Assembly (NCBI RefSeq): GCF_040276085.1 | Contig: NZ_JBELOK010000001.1 | Coordinates: 186,001 to 250,000, forward strand | Direction of reading: 5' to 3' | DNA length: 64,000 bases | DNA from: Castellaniella sp040276085 | Lineage (GTDB): Bacteria > Pseudomonadota > Gammaproteobacteria > Burkholderiales > Burkholderiaceae_B | Shown here: piece by piece, positions 1-9,197 of the stretch | How positions within the stretch are numbered: the first letter of the stretch is position 1 | How the letters are laid out: every line of letters starts with the position of its first letter | Position numbers and translations under genes: made by a program | The notes under the pieces: generated by a model | The model's input: the letters and a program-made list of their open reading frames with translations, nothing else | Database searches by the model: none | Told to the model about the DNA's origin: nothing

Positions 1-772
1 CGGGCATTTTCCCAATCACCACCCCGATCCCGCCGAGCCAGCAAACCTGCAAGACCTGATCCGCCACGTGCAAAGCACCGATTGCGAGCTGGGCCTGGCC
101 TTTGACGGCGATGCCGACCGGCTGGGTGTCGTCACCCGCTCGGGCGAAATCATCTGGCCCGATCGCCAGATGGTGCTGTTTGCCCGTGATATTTTGCAGC
201 GCCAGCCTGGTGCATCCATTATTTACGACGTCAAGTGCAGCCGCCATCTGGGCCAAGCCATCCGCCAGGCCGGCGGGATGCCGCTGATGTCGCAAACAGG
301 CCATTCCCTGATCAAGGCGCGGCTGGCAGAAACCGGCGCCCCACTGGCTGGCGAAATGAGTGGCCACCTGTTCTTCAAGGAACGCTGGTTTGGCTTTGAC
401 GATGGCCTGTATGCAGGCGCACGGCTACTGGAGATTTTGTCTGCCAACGACAACCCCAGCCAATTGCTGGAATCCCTGCCACAGGGGCTCTCCACACCCG
501 AGCTCAAGCTGGCCATGAACGAAGGCGAGCCGCATCCCTTTGTCAAACGTCTGCAAACCGAAGGGCGATTTCCCACAGCCATCGACCGCATCACCATCGA
601 CGGCATCCGCGCCGAATACTCCGACGGGTTTGGCCTGGCACGGGCATCCAACACCACTCCGGTGGTGGTGCTGCGCTTCGAGGGCGATACTCCCGAAGCC
701 CTGTCACGCATCCAAAACGAGTTTCGCACCGCGATAGACGCCTTGCTGCCAGGGTGCAAGCTGCCGTTTTAA
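1..772 (+). CDS. Phosphomannomutase/phosphoglucomutase, C-terminal part (5' truncated by window edge)
   Basis: This is the C-terminal part of an alpha-D-phosphohexomutase, which interconverts hexose 6- and 1-phosphates to make sugar-nucleotide precursors in the cytoplasm. The reading frame is open from base 2, so the start lies outside the window; the GTG at 68 is internal. The text opens with the conserved GHFPNHHPDP stretch. It then has the metal-binding loop FDGDADR, the sugar-specificity loop GEMSGHLFF, and a C-terminal phosphate-binding RASNTTP motif. This order is that of the bifunctional AlgC/ManB type. Its stop is only 4 bp from the stop of the converging polysaccharide operon, and supplying activated mannose or glucose would fit that operon. 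Mannose versus glucose preference cannot be read from the sequence. Confidence 0.93.
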   Translation, partial: GHFPNHHPDPAEPANLQDLIRHVQSTDCELGLAFDGDADRLGVVTRSGEIIWPDRQMVLFARDILQRQPGASIIYDVKCSRHLGQAIRQAGGMPLMSQTGHSLIKARLAETGAPLAGEMSGHLFFKERWFGFDDGLYAGARLLEILSANDNPSQLLESLPQGLSTPELKLAMNEGEPHPFVKRLQTEGRFPTAIDRITIDGIRAEYSDGFGLARASNTTPVVVLRFEGDTPEALSRIQNEFRTAIDALLPGCKLPF

Positions 773-776
773 ACCC

Positions 777-3215
777 TTAAGTCAGCGCCTCATACACATC
801 CAGATGTGCCTGGACGATGGTTTGCAGGCCAAAATCACGCTCGGCCAGATCGCGCCCGGCAGCCCCCATGCGCTCGCGCAATTCGGGGTTGGCCGCCAAA
901 CGTTGCACCGCATTCGCCAGGGCCTGCGCATCGCGGGCAGGCACCAGTAATCCGGTAACGCCAGGCTCGATGGCATCCCGACAACCCGGCACGTCGGTTG
1001 TCACAATGGGCCGGCCGCAAGCGGCGGCTTCGATCAGGGATTTGGGCAAGCCCTCGCGATAGGAAGGCAACGTGACGATATGCGCAGCACCATAAAAGGC
1101 GGCCACATCCGTGCATTCGCCTACGTAGTCGATCACGCCTTCGGCCTGCCAGGCCTGCAGTTCATGCGCACCGACAGACGCGGGATTTTCGGGATCCAGG
1201 CTGCCAGCCAGCCGCCAGCGCAGCCCGTCACCGCGAGACGCCGACAGACGCGCGGCATCGACAAACTCGCGCACACCTTTGTCGTGCAACAGGCGGGTGG
1301 CCATGGCAATGGTTACCGGGCCATCGGGCCAGGGCGTTGGCGAAAATTTTTCCAGATCCACGCCGGAGCCCCGCACCATGACAACCTGCTCTGGCCGCAC
1401 TGCATGGGCATCCAGCAAGACGTCGCGATCCGCCGCGTTTTGAAAGATCACCCTGCTGTGGCGCTGTCCCAGCGCCAGGCGATAGAGCAACAACGCCAGC
1501 CGTTTAAGCAGGTGCCGCGACCCTGAGCCCTGAATAAACACATATCCAAGGCCGGAAATCGCGGCCACCAGGGCGGGCACCCTGGCCAGGCGGCTGGCGA
1601 TACCACCGTACAGCACGGATTTCAGGGTAACGACATGAACGAGGTCGGGTTGCAGATTACGAAACAAACGCCAGATCGCCCACAAGCTGCGGGCTTCTGT
1701 CCAGGGCCGCATGCTGGTGCGCGAGAGCGGCAACTGATGATGCGTAAGCCCTAATGCCTGCAGCTGCGCCACGGCCGGCCCACCCATCGAGGCCACATGC
1801 ACCTCGTAGCCGGCCGCCTGGGCCGCCAGGGCAATGGGCAGGCGATGCGACACCAGGAAAGCGGGGTTGGTGATGAAAAACAGCAGGCGCCGGGGCCGCC
1901 CCGAGCCCTCAATCGAGGACGCCGTGGTGGTATGCGAGGCCCCTGCGGCAGAAGATGCCGAAACAGCAGGCCGCGCGCCGGGCACATTGGGAAAATCCGC
2001 TGCCAGGCGATACCACACCACGTGGTAACGATCCACCATGGCTTCGAGGCTGAAGCGCTGCGCCACCGACTGGCGTGCGTGGGTTTGTTGCTGCACCCAT
2101 TGCGGCTGGCGTACCGCCCGCACGGCCTGATCAATGGCGTCGGCCAGTGCGGCAGGGTTTTGCGGGGCAGCCACCCAGCCATCTTCCGCCACGATGGCAG
2201 CCGCATCGCCCACGTCAGTAACCACGCAAGCCACCCCCGAGGCCATGGCCTCGGCAACCACATTGGGAAATCCCTCGGCCTTGCTGGAGAGCACATGGAT
2301 ATCCAGAGCAGGCATCAAGGCCGGCACATCGTCCCGGCGTCCAAGGAATATCAGTTGATCCAGCAACCCATACTGGCGCGCCAAAGCGACCAGGTCCGCA
2401 TTGTCTCGAGACATGCCCAGGCCAACCAGCACGCAGCGCAGACCGGCCTGCCGGCCTTGCAGCAATGCCAGTGCAGCCAACAAATTATGGTGATCTTTAA
2501 GCGGATTCCAACGGGCCACACAACCCAGCAGGACGCTGTCATCCGGCACTTGCCATTGTTCGCGCCAGGCCTGGCGCGCGGATTCATCTGGGTGCCAGCG
2601 CGAAAGATCATAGCCATTGGGGATGACCAGCACGCGATCCGCCCGGTATCCCCAGCCACAATGCACTTCGGCGGCGCGGCGCGCACACATGACAATGACA
2701 CCGGGCACCCAGCCAGACATGCGGGCACAAAACCACGCGGTAATCCGTGAAGAACGGCTGCTTTCAGCCAGATTGACGCCCGAGTTGCGCACTCCCCAGG
2801 CCACGGCACGGATCCCAGCCAGACGGGCCAGCACGCCACCAATGAGGTCGGCGTGATACATCCAGGTTTGCACCACATCGGGGCGGCGCTGGCGCAAAAG
2901 CCGATACAGCCGCCACAGGCCGCGAATCGACCCGGCAAGCCCCTGCATGTCCAGAGAGATGACTTCGATACCGGCATCTCGCAGTGTGGCCCCCATCACG
3001 CCTTCACCCCGCATCGAGACCACCGTGTGCCGGACACCGGCTTGAGGCGCCGTCACCAGACGCTGCAAGACGGTTTCCGCCCCGCCATGCAGCAGCCCGG
3101 AGATGATATGCATCACCTGCAAGGTGACTGGGCCTGAGGCGGATGCTTGCGCCTCATCCACGGAATGAGCCTCGGTGTGAGCCGGCTGGGGTTCACGTGT
3201 CATTGTGGTTTCCAT
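777..3215 (-). CDS. Tandem double glycosyltransferase (GT4-GT4 fusion)
   Basis: This 812-residue protein contains two complete GT4-like (GT-B fold) glycosyltransferases in series, about twice the usual length. Domain 1 spans about residues 32-408, with the acceptor-side GLLHGGAE motif and a donor-binding EX7E motif (E314/E322 in AEGFPNVVAE). A Ser/Ala/Thr-rich linker follows at about 411-441. Domain 2 spans about 443-812, begins LLFFITNPAFLVSHR, and has its own EX7E (REGLPKSLIE) near residue 720. Domain 2 resembles PglA/WbpX-like enzymes, domain 1 other capsule or O-antigen transferases. It is the last gene of the polysaccharide operon and overlaps the upstream gene by 23 bp. An ATG at 3203 with GGAAA upstream is an equally possible start. 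It probably adds two successive sugars at the inner membrane; donors are unknown. Confidence 0.88.
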   Translation of the reverse strand: METTMTREPQPAHTEAHSVDEAQASASGPVTLQVMHIISGLLHGGAETVLQRLVTAPQAGVRHTVVSMRGEGVMGATLRDAGIEVISLDMQGLAGSIRGLWRLYRLLRQRRPDVVQTWMYHADLIGGVLARLAGIRAVAWGVRNSGVNLAESSRSSRITAWFCARMSGWVPGVIVMCARRAAEVHCGWGYRADRVLVIPNGYDLSRWHPDESARQAWREQWQVPDDSVLLGCVARWNPLKDHHNLLAALALLQGRQAGLRCVLVGLGMSRDNADLVALARQYGLLDQLIFLGRRDDVPALMPALDIHVLSSKAEGFPNVVAEAMASGVACVVTDVGDAAAIVAEDGWVAAPQNPAALADAIDQAVRAVRQPQWVQQQTHARQSVAQRFSLEAMVDRYHVVWYRLAADFPNVPGARPAVSASSAAGASHTTTASSIEGSGRPRRLLFFITNPAFLVSHRLPIALAAQAAGYEVHVASMGGPAVAQLQALGLTHHQLPLSRTSMRPWTEARSLWAIWRLFRNLQPDLVHVVTLKSVLYGGIASRLARVPALVAAISGLGYVFIQGSGSRHLLKRLALLLYRLALGQRHSRVIFQNAADRDVLLDAHAVRPEQVVMVRGSGVDLEKFSPTPWPDGPVTIAMATRLLHDKGVREFVDAARLSASRGDGLRWRLAGSLDPENPASVGAHELQAWQAEGVIDYVGECTDVAAFYGAAHIVTLPSYREGLPKSLIEAAACGRPIVTTDVPGCRDAIEPGVTGLLVPARDAQALANAVQRLAANPELRERMGAAGRDLAERDFGLQTIVQAHLDVYEALT

Positions 3216-4347
3216 GATCGGTATTTGGGGTCGCGTGCTTACCCTCTGGTATTACGCTTGGTGTCCAAAGTGCATCCCACGCCTGCAAAATGGCCGGCAA
3301 ACCATAGCGTGCACGCACCGAGGCCGCCGCCTGTTGGCCGCTGGCCGTCCGTTGTGCCGGAGAGGCCTGCATCTGCAGCCGCAATGCGGCCACCAGCGCA
3401 GCGTCATCGTCCAGCGGCACCAGTGTGGCTACGGCGCCTTCCTGCGTCAACTCGGCTGGCCCCGACGGACAATCCAGCGCCACACAGGGCAAACCCAGGG
3501 CCATGGCCTCAAGCAAGGCATTGGGAAACCCCTCGACGCGAGAACTCAGCACAAACACGTGGGCTGTCAGCAAATCTTGCCAGGGTGTCGTGCTGAAACC
3601 CGGCAACTGCACCCGCCCAGAGAGGCCAAGGTCATCCACTTGAGCCTGGCAGGCCTGGCGTTGAGCCCCATCCCCCCAGATGCATAAATCCCAATCAGGA
3701 AACTGGGGGGCCAAGATGGCAAACACTGCAATCAGGCGATCAAATTGCTTGACCGGATTAAAACGCCCTAGCGCCACCAACCGAAATCGCGGGCCGGCGG
3801 GCTCTGTCTGCCGCGTCGGCGGCAAACCTTGTGGCAGGGGATTGGGAATCACCTGGATGCGACGCACCCGGGGGGCCACTTGTTGCAAATGCCCGCTGGC
3901 AGCTGCAGTTTGTACAACGACCTGATGTGCCCACGGATAACTCAGGCGGCGTAAATAACGCAAGGCAGGCTCAAGGTTGACGCTATAAGCAGGATCGGTG
4001 CGCTCGCTGACCACCACGGGCAGTTGCAGGCCACGGCTGGCCAGTAAAGTGGAGACATTGACGTTGGTCAGAAAAGACAGTACCCGATCGGGTTGCAACC
4101 GACGGGCCAGGCGGCGCAGGGCCAGAAGCTTGCTGATGGGTCTGAAGAGTGCCGGCCCGCGCAGCTGATCGGCCAGCCACAGCAGTTTGACGCGATCATC
4201 CAGCGGCTGCAGGCAAGTACCGCGCCCGGAATAACAACACACCAGAGTCACGCGGTCTCCGCGTGCCACCCAGGCATTGGCCAGAGTAGCCGCCACGCGC
4301 TCTGCGCCACCGCCATGCATCGAGCTGACCAAAAACAGGGTGTGCAT
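3193..4347 (-). CDS. GT4 family glycosyltransferase
   Basis: This is a 384-residue cytoplasmic or peripheral inner-membrane glycosyltransferase, the normal length for the family. The N-terminus has the SSMHGGGAERVAATLA motif typical of PglH/PglJ-like HexNAc transferases. The C-terminal half carries VEGFPNALLE, an EX7E donor-site motif, followed by a conserved GLPCVALDCPSGPAE stretch. The ATG follows directly after the TGA of the upstream transferase, with an AGGTG element about 8 bases before it, so the genes are translationally linked. It is clearly a paralogue of the neighbour at 4348-5475 (same GGGAERV opening and same DC.(T/S)GP.E ending). Transfer of a HexNAc to a lipid-linked oligosaccharide is an inference from family and context. 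Confidence 0.9.
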   Translation of the reverse strand: MHTLFLVSSMHGGGAERVAATLANAWVARGDRVTLVCCYSGRGTCLQPLDDRVKLLWLADQLRGPALFRPISKLLALRRLARRLQPDRVLSFLTNVNVSTLLASRGLQLPVVVSERTDPAYSVNLEPALRYLRRLSYPWAHQVVVQTAAASGHLQQVAPRVRRIQVIPNPLPQGLPPTRQTEPAGPRFRLVALGRFNPVKQFDRLIAVFAILAPQFPDWDLCIWGDGAQRQACQAQVDDLGLSGRVQLPGFSTTPWQDLLTAHVFVLSSRVEGFPNALLEAMALGLPCVALDCPSGPAELTQEGAVATLVPLDDDAALVAALRLQMQASPAQRTASGQQAAASVRARYGLPAILQAWDALWTPSVIPEGKHATPNTDHGNHNDT

Positions 4348-5475
4348 TCAGTTCACCTTTTCGCCCTCGAAGACCTGCTCCCACAAGGCCATGATACGGG
4401 CTGTCGAGAAACGGTCGCGGACATCCGTGGCACGGCTGGCAAACCGGCTGCGCAATGCGGGATCGGACATCAGTTGCCCCAGATGCCCTGCCAGGGCTTC
4501 GGCATCCTGCACCGGGCGTACCAGCACGCCATCGATACCTTCGCGAATAATTTCGCGTGGCCCAGTATCACAATCGAAGGCGATACAAGGCAAGCCGCTA
4601 GCCATGGCTTCCAGCAAGGTGTTGGACAGGCCCTCGGCCCGGGAACTGAGCACATAAACATCGGCAGCGGCATACCAGGCTGCCATATTGCCTACGCGCC
4701 CAGGCAGCTGTACCCGATCGGTCAGGCCCAGCTCGTCACGCAAGGATTCAAGCGCAGCGCGCTCTGGCCCCTCGCCCAAAATCGTAAGATCCCACTCGGG
4801 GTAGACGCGCGCCAGCTGGGCAAAGGCCCGCAGCAAACAATCAAAGCCCTTGACGGGATGCAAGCGGCCAACAGCCAGGAGGCACAGACGCCCAGGCACC
4901 TGAGGGGGCACCACACGGGGCTCCTCATCTGCCAGTGGCCAATGCACCGCATTGGGGATCACCTGCGCCTGTACACCGGGCAGATGGGCTTCCAGCCAGT
5001 CGGCCGTGCCGCGCGTCAGGGCCACCACGGCATCCGCCCGCGGGTACGTGCGTTGCCGCAACTTCTGCCAGGCTTGCGGCAGATGCTGGATGGGCGGATG
5101 CGTGTGTTCGGTGGCGATAATGCGGCAACCTGCCCCGCGCCCCGCCATCACCGCCATCACCGAACCGCGCGTCATCATCCCCAGGACAACGTCCGGGCGA
5201 TGACGGCGAATCAGCCGGCGCAAGGCCCAGTAGCGGCGCCAGTTGCCCCACGCAGCAGCCACCATCCCGCGGCTGTTGGCGGCCAGTCCCAGCGCGTAGC
5301 GAACCACCCCTTCGGGGATCGGGTAGGCATCCTGATCCGCCGTGGTTTGCGTAACCAAGGCCACGCGACATCCCCGTGCCTGCCAATAGGCAGCCATATC
5401 CACTGCCACGCGTTCGGCACCGCCGCCGCGCAGAGAGTGAATCACAATCATCAAATCAATCTGGGTCTGTTTCAT
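4348..5475 (-). CDS. GT4 family glycosyltransferase
   Basis: This is a 375-residue GT4-type transferase. I start it at the ATG at 5475 (MKQTQIDLMIVIHSLRGGG) because the longer upstream reading has no family similarity and lies inside the flippase gene. The N-terminal HSLRGGGAERVAVDMA loop and the C-terminal AEGLSNTLLE (EX7E) motif with FDCDTGPREII define the family. It overlaps the end of the flippase gene by 20 bp and abuts the next transferase with no spacer, placing it inside the operon. The close sequence parallel with the 3193-4347 product suggests tandem duplication and successive addition of similar sugars. The acceptor is unknown. Confidence 0.9.
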   Translation of the reverse strand: MKQTQIDLMIVIHSLRGGGAERVAVDMAAYWQARGCRVALVTQTTADQDAYPIPEGVVRYALGLAANSRGMVAAAWGNWRRYWALRRLIRRHRPDVVLGMMTRGSVMAVMAGRGAGCRIIATEHTHPPIQHLPQAWQKLRQRTYPRADAVVALTRGTADWLEAHLPGVQAQVIPNAVHWPLADEEPRVVPPQVPGRLCLLAVGRLHPVKGFDCLLRAFAQLARVYPEWDLTILGEGPERAALESLRDELGLTDRVQLPGRVGNMAAWYAAADVYVLSSRAEGLSNTLLEAMASGLPCIAFDCDTGPREIIREGIDGVLVRPVQDAEALAGHLGQLMSDPALRSRFASRATDVRDRFSTARIMALWEQVFEGEKVN

Positions 5476-6844
5476 TATCCGGGTTTCTCTTGGAGCGCCG
5501 CAGCGTGCCGGCCGCAGGCGCAGCCCGCAGTGCCAGCACCAGATACGCTGTATACGACAGCGCATACATGGCACTGGTGGCCAGCATGATACCGGCCACG
5601 CCCATCCGGGGGGCCAGTACGGTGTTGAGGAATGCCTTGAGCAGAAAATTAAGGACGGCAATTGCCGCCATCCACCGGTATCGGTTCTGGCTGGCCAGCA
5701 ACTGCACCAAAATCAGCACACCAAAGAAAAACGGCAGCTGCAGCAAGCCCCAGCGCAGTACATGAGCCACGGCCTGCGTATCCTGTGCACCAAAGGCCCC
5801 GCGCTCAAACAGCACCGACACTATCCAGGGGGCCAGCCACCAGCCCAGTACAACCACCACTGCCCCGATCACCAGCATCACCGCCGACCATTTCAGTGCC
5901 ATGGCACGCGCGTGCACGGCATCGCCCCTGCCCTGGATGTCGGCCAGCACAGGCAAGGCGGCACGACCCACCGACGCGGCTCCCAGTCCTATCATCAGGG
6001 ACAGCAGTCGGGCGGCATACCCTAGCGTGGCGTTGGCGTTCTGGCCCAGCTGGGCAGCCGTGTATTGGTCGATTGGGCCAACAAAGCTCATTGCCAATTG
6101 GCCAATCAGCATGATGCCGGCTGCCGCCGCAAGAGTAGACCATTGCGGCGCCTGCTGGCTCAGATGCAGCGGCGTTGGCACGGCATCGGCCCGCTGCGCC
6201 AGGAGCCGCTGGAAGAACGCCTGCAAGGCGTAACCCAGCAGGGTACCCCATAGCAGGGGCATCACCCCTGCACCGGCGGGCGCTGCCAGCACCCAGAGCA
6301 AAATCATCAGGGCGGGCAGGCTATCGAGCAGTGTATTGATATGCCGCTCGTGCGCCCGTAACCGGGCGGCACTCAGGCCGGTGGTGATGGTGAACAAGGC
6401 GGCAGGCGCAAAGCCCAAAATCAGCAGCTGGCTCATGCCCTGAACGTTTACCGACAACCCTTGGCCGGCAATCTCCAGCACCCAGGGCCAGGCAAGCACC
6501 AGCACAAGCGCAAGCAGCAGCCCCAGCGCCAGTGCCCAGGCCTGAAGCTCGCCCAAGAAACGGCCATGCTGATGCGCAGAACCACGGCGGCTGCGCACCA
6601 GCGCAGGAATCAACACCACAGAAAACGCGCCCACCAGGGTAACGGGCAGCCAATTGGCCAGTGTCAGGGTGAACTGATAGGCATCGACCACGTCGCTGAT
6701 GCCATAACGGTAAGCAACGGCCATCTCCTTGAAGGCACCTACCGCCTTGCCCATCAGGAGAAAAAATGCAACCCGTGCCGCCCCCAGCGCGATCCGCCGG
6801 TGATCGGCGTGCAGGGCCGCCAGCCGGCGCATCAAAAAGGACAT
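5456..6844 (-). CDS. MurJ/MviN-like lipid-linked oligosaccharide flippase
   Basis: This 462-residue polytopic membrane protein opens with the MurJ/MviN-type segment GKAVGAFKEMAVAYRYGISD and then alternates hydrophobic helices across its length (about 12-14 segments). It belongs to the MVF branch of the MOP exporter superfamily, whose members flip undecaprenyl-diphosphate-linked intermediates. Its place between sugar-nucleotide enzymes and glycosyltransferases argues that it translocates the polysaccharide repeat unit and is not the housekeeping lipid II flippase; it would stand in for Wzx. The start overlaps the epimerase stop (TGATG), and the end overlaps the next transferase by 20 bp. I did not see a Wzy polymerase or Wzz chain-length gene in the window. 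Confidence 0.85.
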   Translation of the reverse strand: MSFLMRRLAALHADHRRIALGAARVAFFLLMGKAVGAFKEMAVAYRYGISDVVDAYQFTLTLANWLPVTLVGAFSVVLIPALVRSRRGSAHQHGRFLGELQAWALALGLLLALVLVLAWPWVLEIAGQGLSVNVQGMSQLLILGFAPAALFTITTGLSAARLRAHERHINTLLDSLPALMILLWVLAAPAGAGVMPLLWGTLLGYALQAFFQRLLAQRADAVPTPLHLSQQAPQWSTLAAAAGIMLIGQLAMSFVGPIDQYTAAQLGQNANATLGYAARLLSLMIGLGAASVGRAALPVLADIQGRGDAVHARAMALKWSAVMLVIGAVVVVLGWWLAPWIVSVLFERGAFGAQDTQAVAHVLRWGLLQLPFFFGVLILVQLLASQNRYRWMAAIAVLNFLLKAFLNTVLAPRMGVAGIMLATSAMYALSYTAYLVLALRAAPAAGTLRRSKRNPDNETDPD

Positions 6845-7869
6845 CAGCGCAGAAACTGGATGTACCAGGGCATGGCGATCTCCAGACCGCTCAGGATGTC
6901 GTAGCGGGGCTCGTAGCCCAGCAGGCTATGTGCCTTGCTGACATCCGCCTGCGAATGACGGACGTCACCGGCGCGAAAATCACCATAGCGGGGCTCTCGT
7001 GCATAAGCCACCCCGTTGCGCCCGAGCGTATCGCGCAGGTAGCCAAACAGCTGATTAAGGCTGGTACGGGCATTGAAAGCCACGTTGTACACCTGATTGA
7101 CCCCCTCGGCGCCCGCCAGAGAAGCCAGCACATTGGCCTGCACCACGTTGTCGATATAACAGAAGTCGCGGCTGGTCTCACCATCGCCGTTGATCACAAC
7201 TTCTTCGTTGCGGATCATGGCAGATACCCACTTGGGAATGACCGCAGCATAGGCGCCGTCTGGATCCTGGCGTTGCCCGAACACATTGAAATACCGCAGA
7301 CCCACGGCCTGAAACCCATAGGCCCGGGCAAATACATCGGCGTAGAGTTCGTTGACCAGCTTGGTAACCGCATAGGGGGACAAAGGCTTGCCAATCCGAT
7401 CCTCGACCTTGGGCAAGCCGGGATGGTCACCGTAGGTAGAGCTGGAAGCTGCATAGACAAACGACTGCACCTGGGCATCACGCGCAGCCAGCAGCATATT
7501 GAGCTGGCCGCCCACGTTGACGGCATTGGTGGTGAGCGGGTCTTTCAGGCTGCGCGGAACAGATCCCAACGCAGCCTGATGAAGGACATGCTGCACGCCT
7601 TCTGCAGCCTGACGGCAGGTTTCCAACTCGCGGATGTCTCCCTCGATGAAGCGAAACCGCCCCCACTGGGTTGGCGTGACGCGCGATTGCACTTCGTCGA
7701 GGTTGTGCTGGTAGCCCGTGGAAAAGTTATCCAGCCCCACCACGGTTTGATCCAGTGCCAGCAGCGCCTGAAGCAGATTGGAGCCGATAAAGCCGGCGCA
7801 GCCGGTGACCAGCCAGGTGTGCGGCTTGGCCTGCAGCTCGGCTTGCACCGTCTCAAAACGGGTTGTCAT
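6844..7869 (-). CDS. wbpP: UDP-N-acetylhexosamine 4-epimerase (WbpP/TviC-like)
   Basis: This 341-residue extended short-chain dehydrogenase/reductase has the NAD-binding glycine motif TGCAGFIGS near residue 22. It also has the catalytic serine in ASSSTYGDHPG and the YAVTK (YxxxK) motif, followed by LRYFNVFGQRQDP, a signature of the WbpP/TviC/WbgU group. These enzymes interconvert UDP-GlcNAc and UDP-GalNAc or the corresponding uronic acids. Immediately upstream, with 11 bp between, is the UDP-HexNAc dehydrogenase, so the pair can make UDP-GalNAcA as in the WbpO/WbpP and Vi antigen systems. The gene is the third of seven in the operon. Substrate oxidation state (sugar or uronate) cannot be settled from the sequence. 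Confidence 0.92.
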   Translation of the reverse strand: MTTRFETVQAELQAKPHTWLVTGCAGFIGSNLLQALLALDQTVVGLDNFSTGYQHNLDEVQSRVTPTQWGRFRFIEGDIRELETCRQAAEGVQHVLHQAALGSVPRSLKDPLTTNAVNVGGQLNMLLAARDAQVQSFVYAASSSTYGDHPGLPKVEDRIGKPLSPYAVTKLVNELYADVFARAYGFQAVGLRYFNVFGQRQDPDGAYAAVIPKWVSAMIRNEEVVINGDGETSRDFCYIDNVVQANVLASLAGAEGVNQVYNVAFNARTSLNQLFGYLRDTLGRNGVAYAREPRYGDFRAGDVRHSQADVSKAHSLLGYEPRYDILSGLEIAMPWYIQFLR

Positions 7870-7880
7870 GGCGGTTCTCC

Positions 7881-9155
7881 TCAGAGACGCAGATCGGATT
7901 CGTCGGCAGCCAACACGTATTTGAGGTCGTACAGCACATGCTCGGGCTTGCCCAAGGCGCGCAGTGCCGATGCTCCCATCGCAGCAAACTGCTGGTGAGA
8001 CACGGCCAAAATGATACCGTCGTAGGCACCCGCGGCCGGCTGATCGATCGGCGTCAGACCGTATTCGTGGTTGGCTTCGGCCGGGTCAACCCAGGGGTCG
8101 TAGACGTCCACATCGATGTTGTACTCGCGCAGTTCGCGCACAATATCCACCACCCGTGTATTGCGCAGATCAGGGCAGTTTTCTTTAAACGTCAGCCCCA
8201 TCACCAGCACGTGTGAACCCTGCACCTGGATGCGGCGCTTGGTCATGGCCTTGACCAGCTGGGACACCACATAACCGCCCATGGAGTCGTTTAACCGGCG
8301 GCCCGCAAGGATGATCTCGGGGTGATAGCCGATCGACTGCGCCTTGTGCGTCAGGTAGTAGGGATCCACGCCAATGCAGTGGCCGCCCACCAGACCCGGG
8401 CGAAACGGCAGGAAGTTCCATTTGGTGCCCGCCGCTTCAAGCACGTCCAGCGTATCGATGCCCAGCCGATTGAAGATCAGGGCAAGCTCGTTGATCAGGG
8501 CAATATTGACGTCGCGCTGGGTGTTTTCGATCACCTTGGCAGCCTCGGCCACCTTAATGGAAGACGCCTTGTGCGTGCCGGCCGTAATGATCTGGCGATA
8601 GAGCTCATCCACCAGCTCGGCAACTTCGGGGGTAGAACCCGAAGTTACCTTGCGAATCGTGGACACCCGGTGTTGTTTGTCGCCGGGATTGATGCGCTCG
8701 GGGCTGTAGCCCGCGTAAAAATCCACATTGAATTTCAGGCCGGAAGTGGCCTCGAGCACAGGCACGCAGACTTCTTCGGTGGCCCCGGGATACACCGTGG
8801 ATTCGTAGATGACGATGTCACCACGCTTGAGGACGCGGCCAATGGTTTCGCTGGCACGCTCCAGAGGAGTCAGGTCGGGCTGCTTGTATTGGTCGATGGG
8901 CGTAGGCACCGTGACAATGAAGACATTGGCACTGGCGAGCTCGGCCGGATCAGCCGAATAATGCAGTTGCGTGGCTTCAGCGAGCTCGGGGCCGGAGACC
9001 TCGAGGGTGTGATCCTGACCGGCGCGCAGTTCTTCGATGCGGCGCGCATTGATGTCAAAGCCCAGCACGTCACGCTGCTTGCCGAATTCAACCGCCAGCG
9101 GCAGACCCACATAGCCCAGGCCCACAACGGCCAGGCGGACGTCCTGAATATTCAT
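7881..9155 (-). CDS. tviB: UDP-N-acetyl-D-hexosamine 6-dehydrogenase (WbpO/TviB-like)
   Basis: This 424-residue NAD-dependent nucleotide-sugar dehydrogenase oxidises the C6 alcohol of UDP-GlcNAc or UDP-GalNAc to the uronic acid. It has the N-terminal Rossmann motif VVGLGYVGLPLA, the YESTVYPGATEEVC segment and the catalytic cysteine in GGHCIGVDPYYLT. The C-terminal MGLTFKENCPDLRNTR segment is typical of the WbpA/WbpO/TviB branch, not plain UDP-glucose dehydrogenases. I use the ATG at 9155 because it has a GGGGAG ribosome-binding site at the right distance; the ATG seven codons upstream does not. It lies 42 bp after the WecA-like gene and 11 bp before the epimerase. Confidence 0.93.
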   Translation of the reverse strand: MNIQDVRLAVVGLGYVGLPLAVEFGKQRDVLGFDINARRIEELRAGQDHTLEVSGPELAEATQLHYSADPAELASANVFIVTVPTPIDQYKQPDLTPLERASETIGRVLKRGDIVIYESTVYPGATEEVCVPVLEATSGLKFNVDFYAGYSPERINPGDKQHRVSTIRKVTSGSTPEVAELVDELYRQIITAGTHKASSIKVAEAAKVIENTQRDVNIALINELALIFNRLGIDTLDVLEAAGTKWNFLPFRPGLVGGHCIGVDPYYLTHKAQSIGYHPEIILAGRRLNDSMGGYVVSQLVKAMTKRRIQVQGSHVLVMGLTFKENCPDLRNTRVVDIVRELREYNIDVDVYDPWVDPAEANHEYGLTPIDQPAAGAYDGIILAVSHQQFAAMGASALRALGKPEHVLYDLKYVLAADESDLRL

Positions 9156-9197
9156 GCATTTCTCCCCGGCAAACATGCCGTAGTAATCGAAGGATTG

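Noticed and set aside
5476..5661. 62-residue N-terminal extension of the GT4 gene
   Set aside because: It lies within the flippase gene in another frame and has a Cys/Trp/Pro-rich shadow composition.
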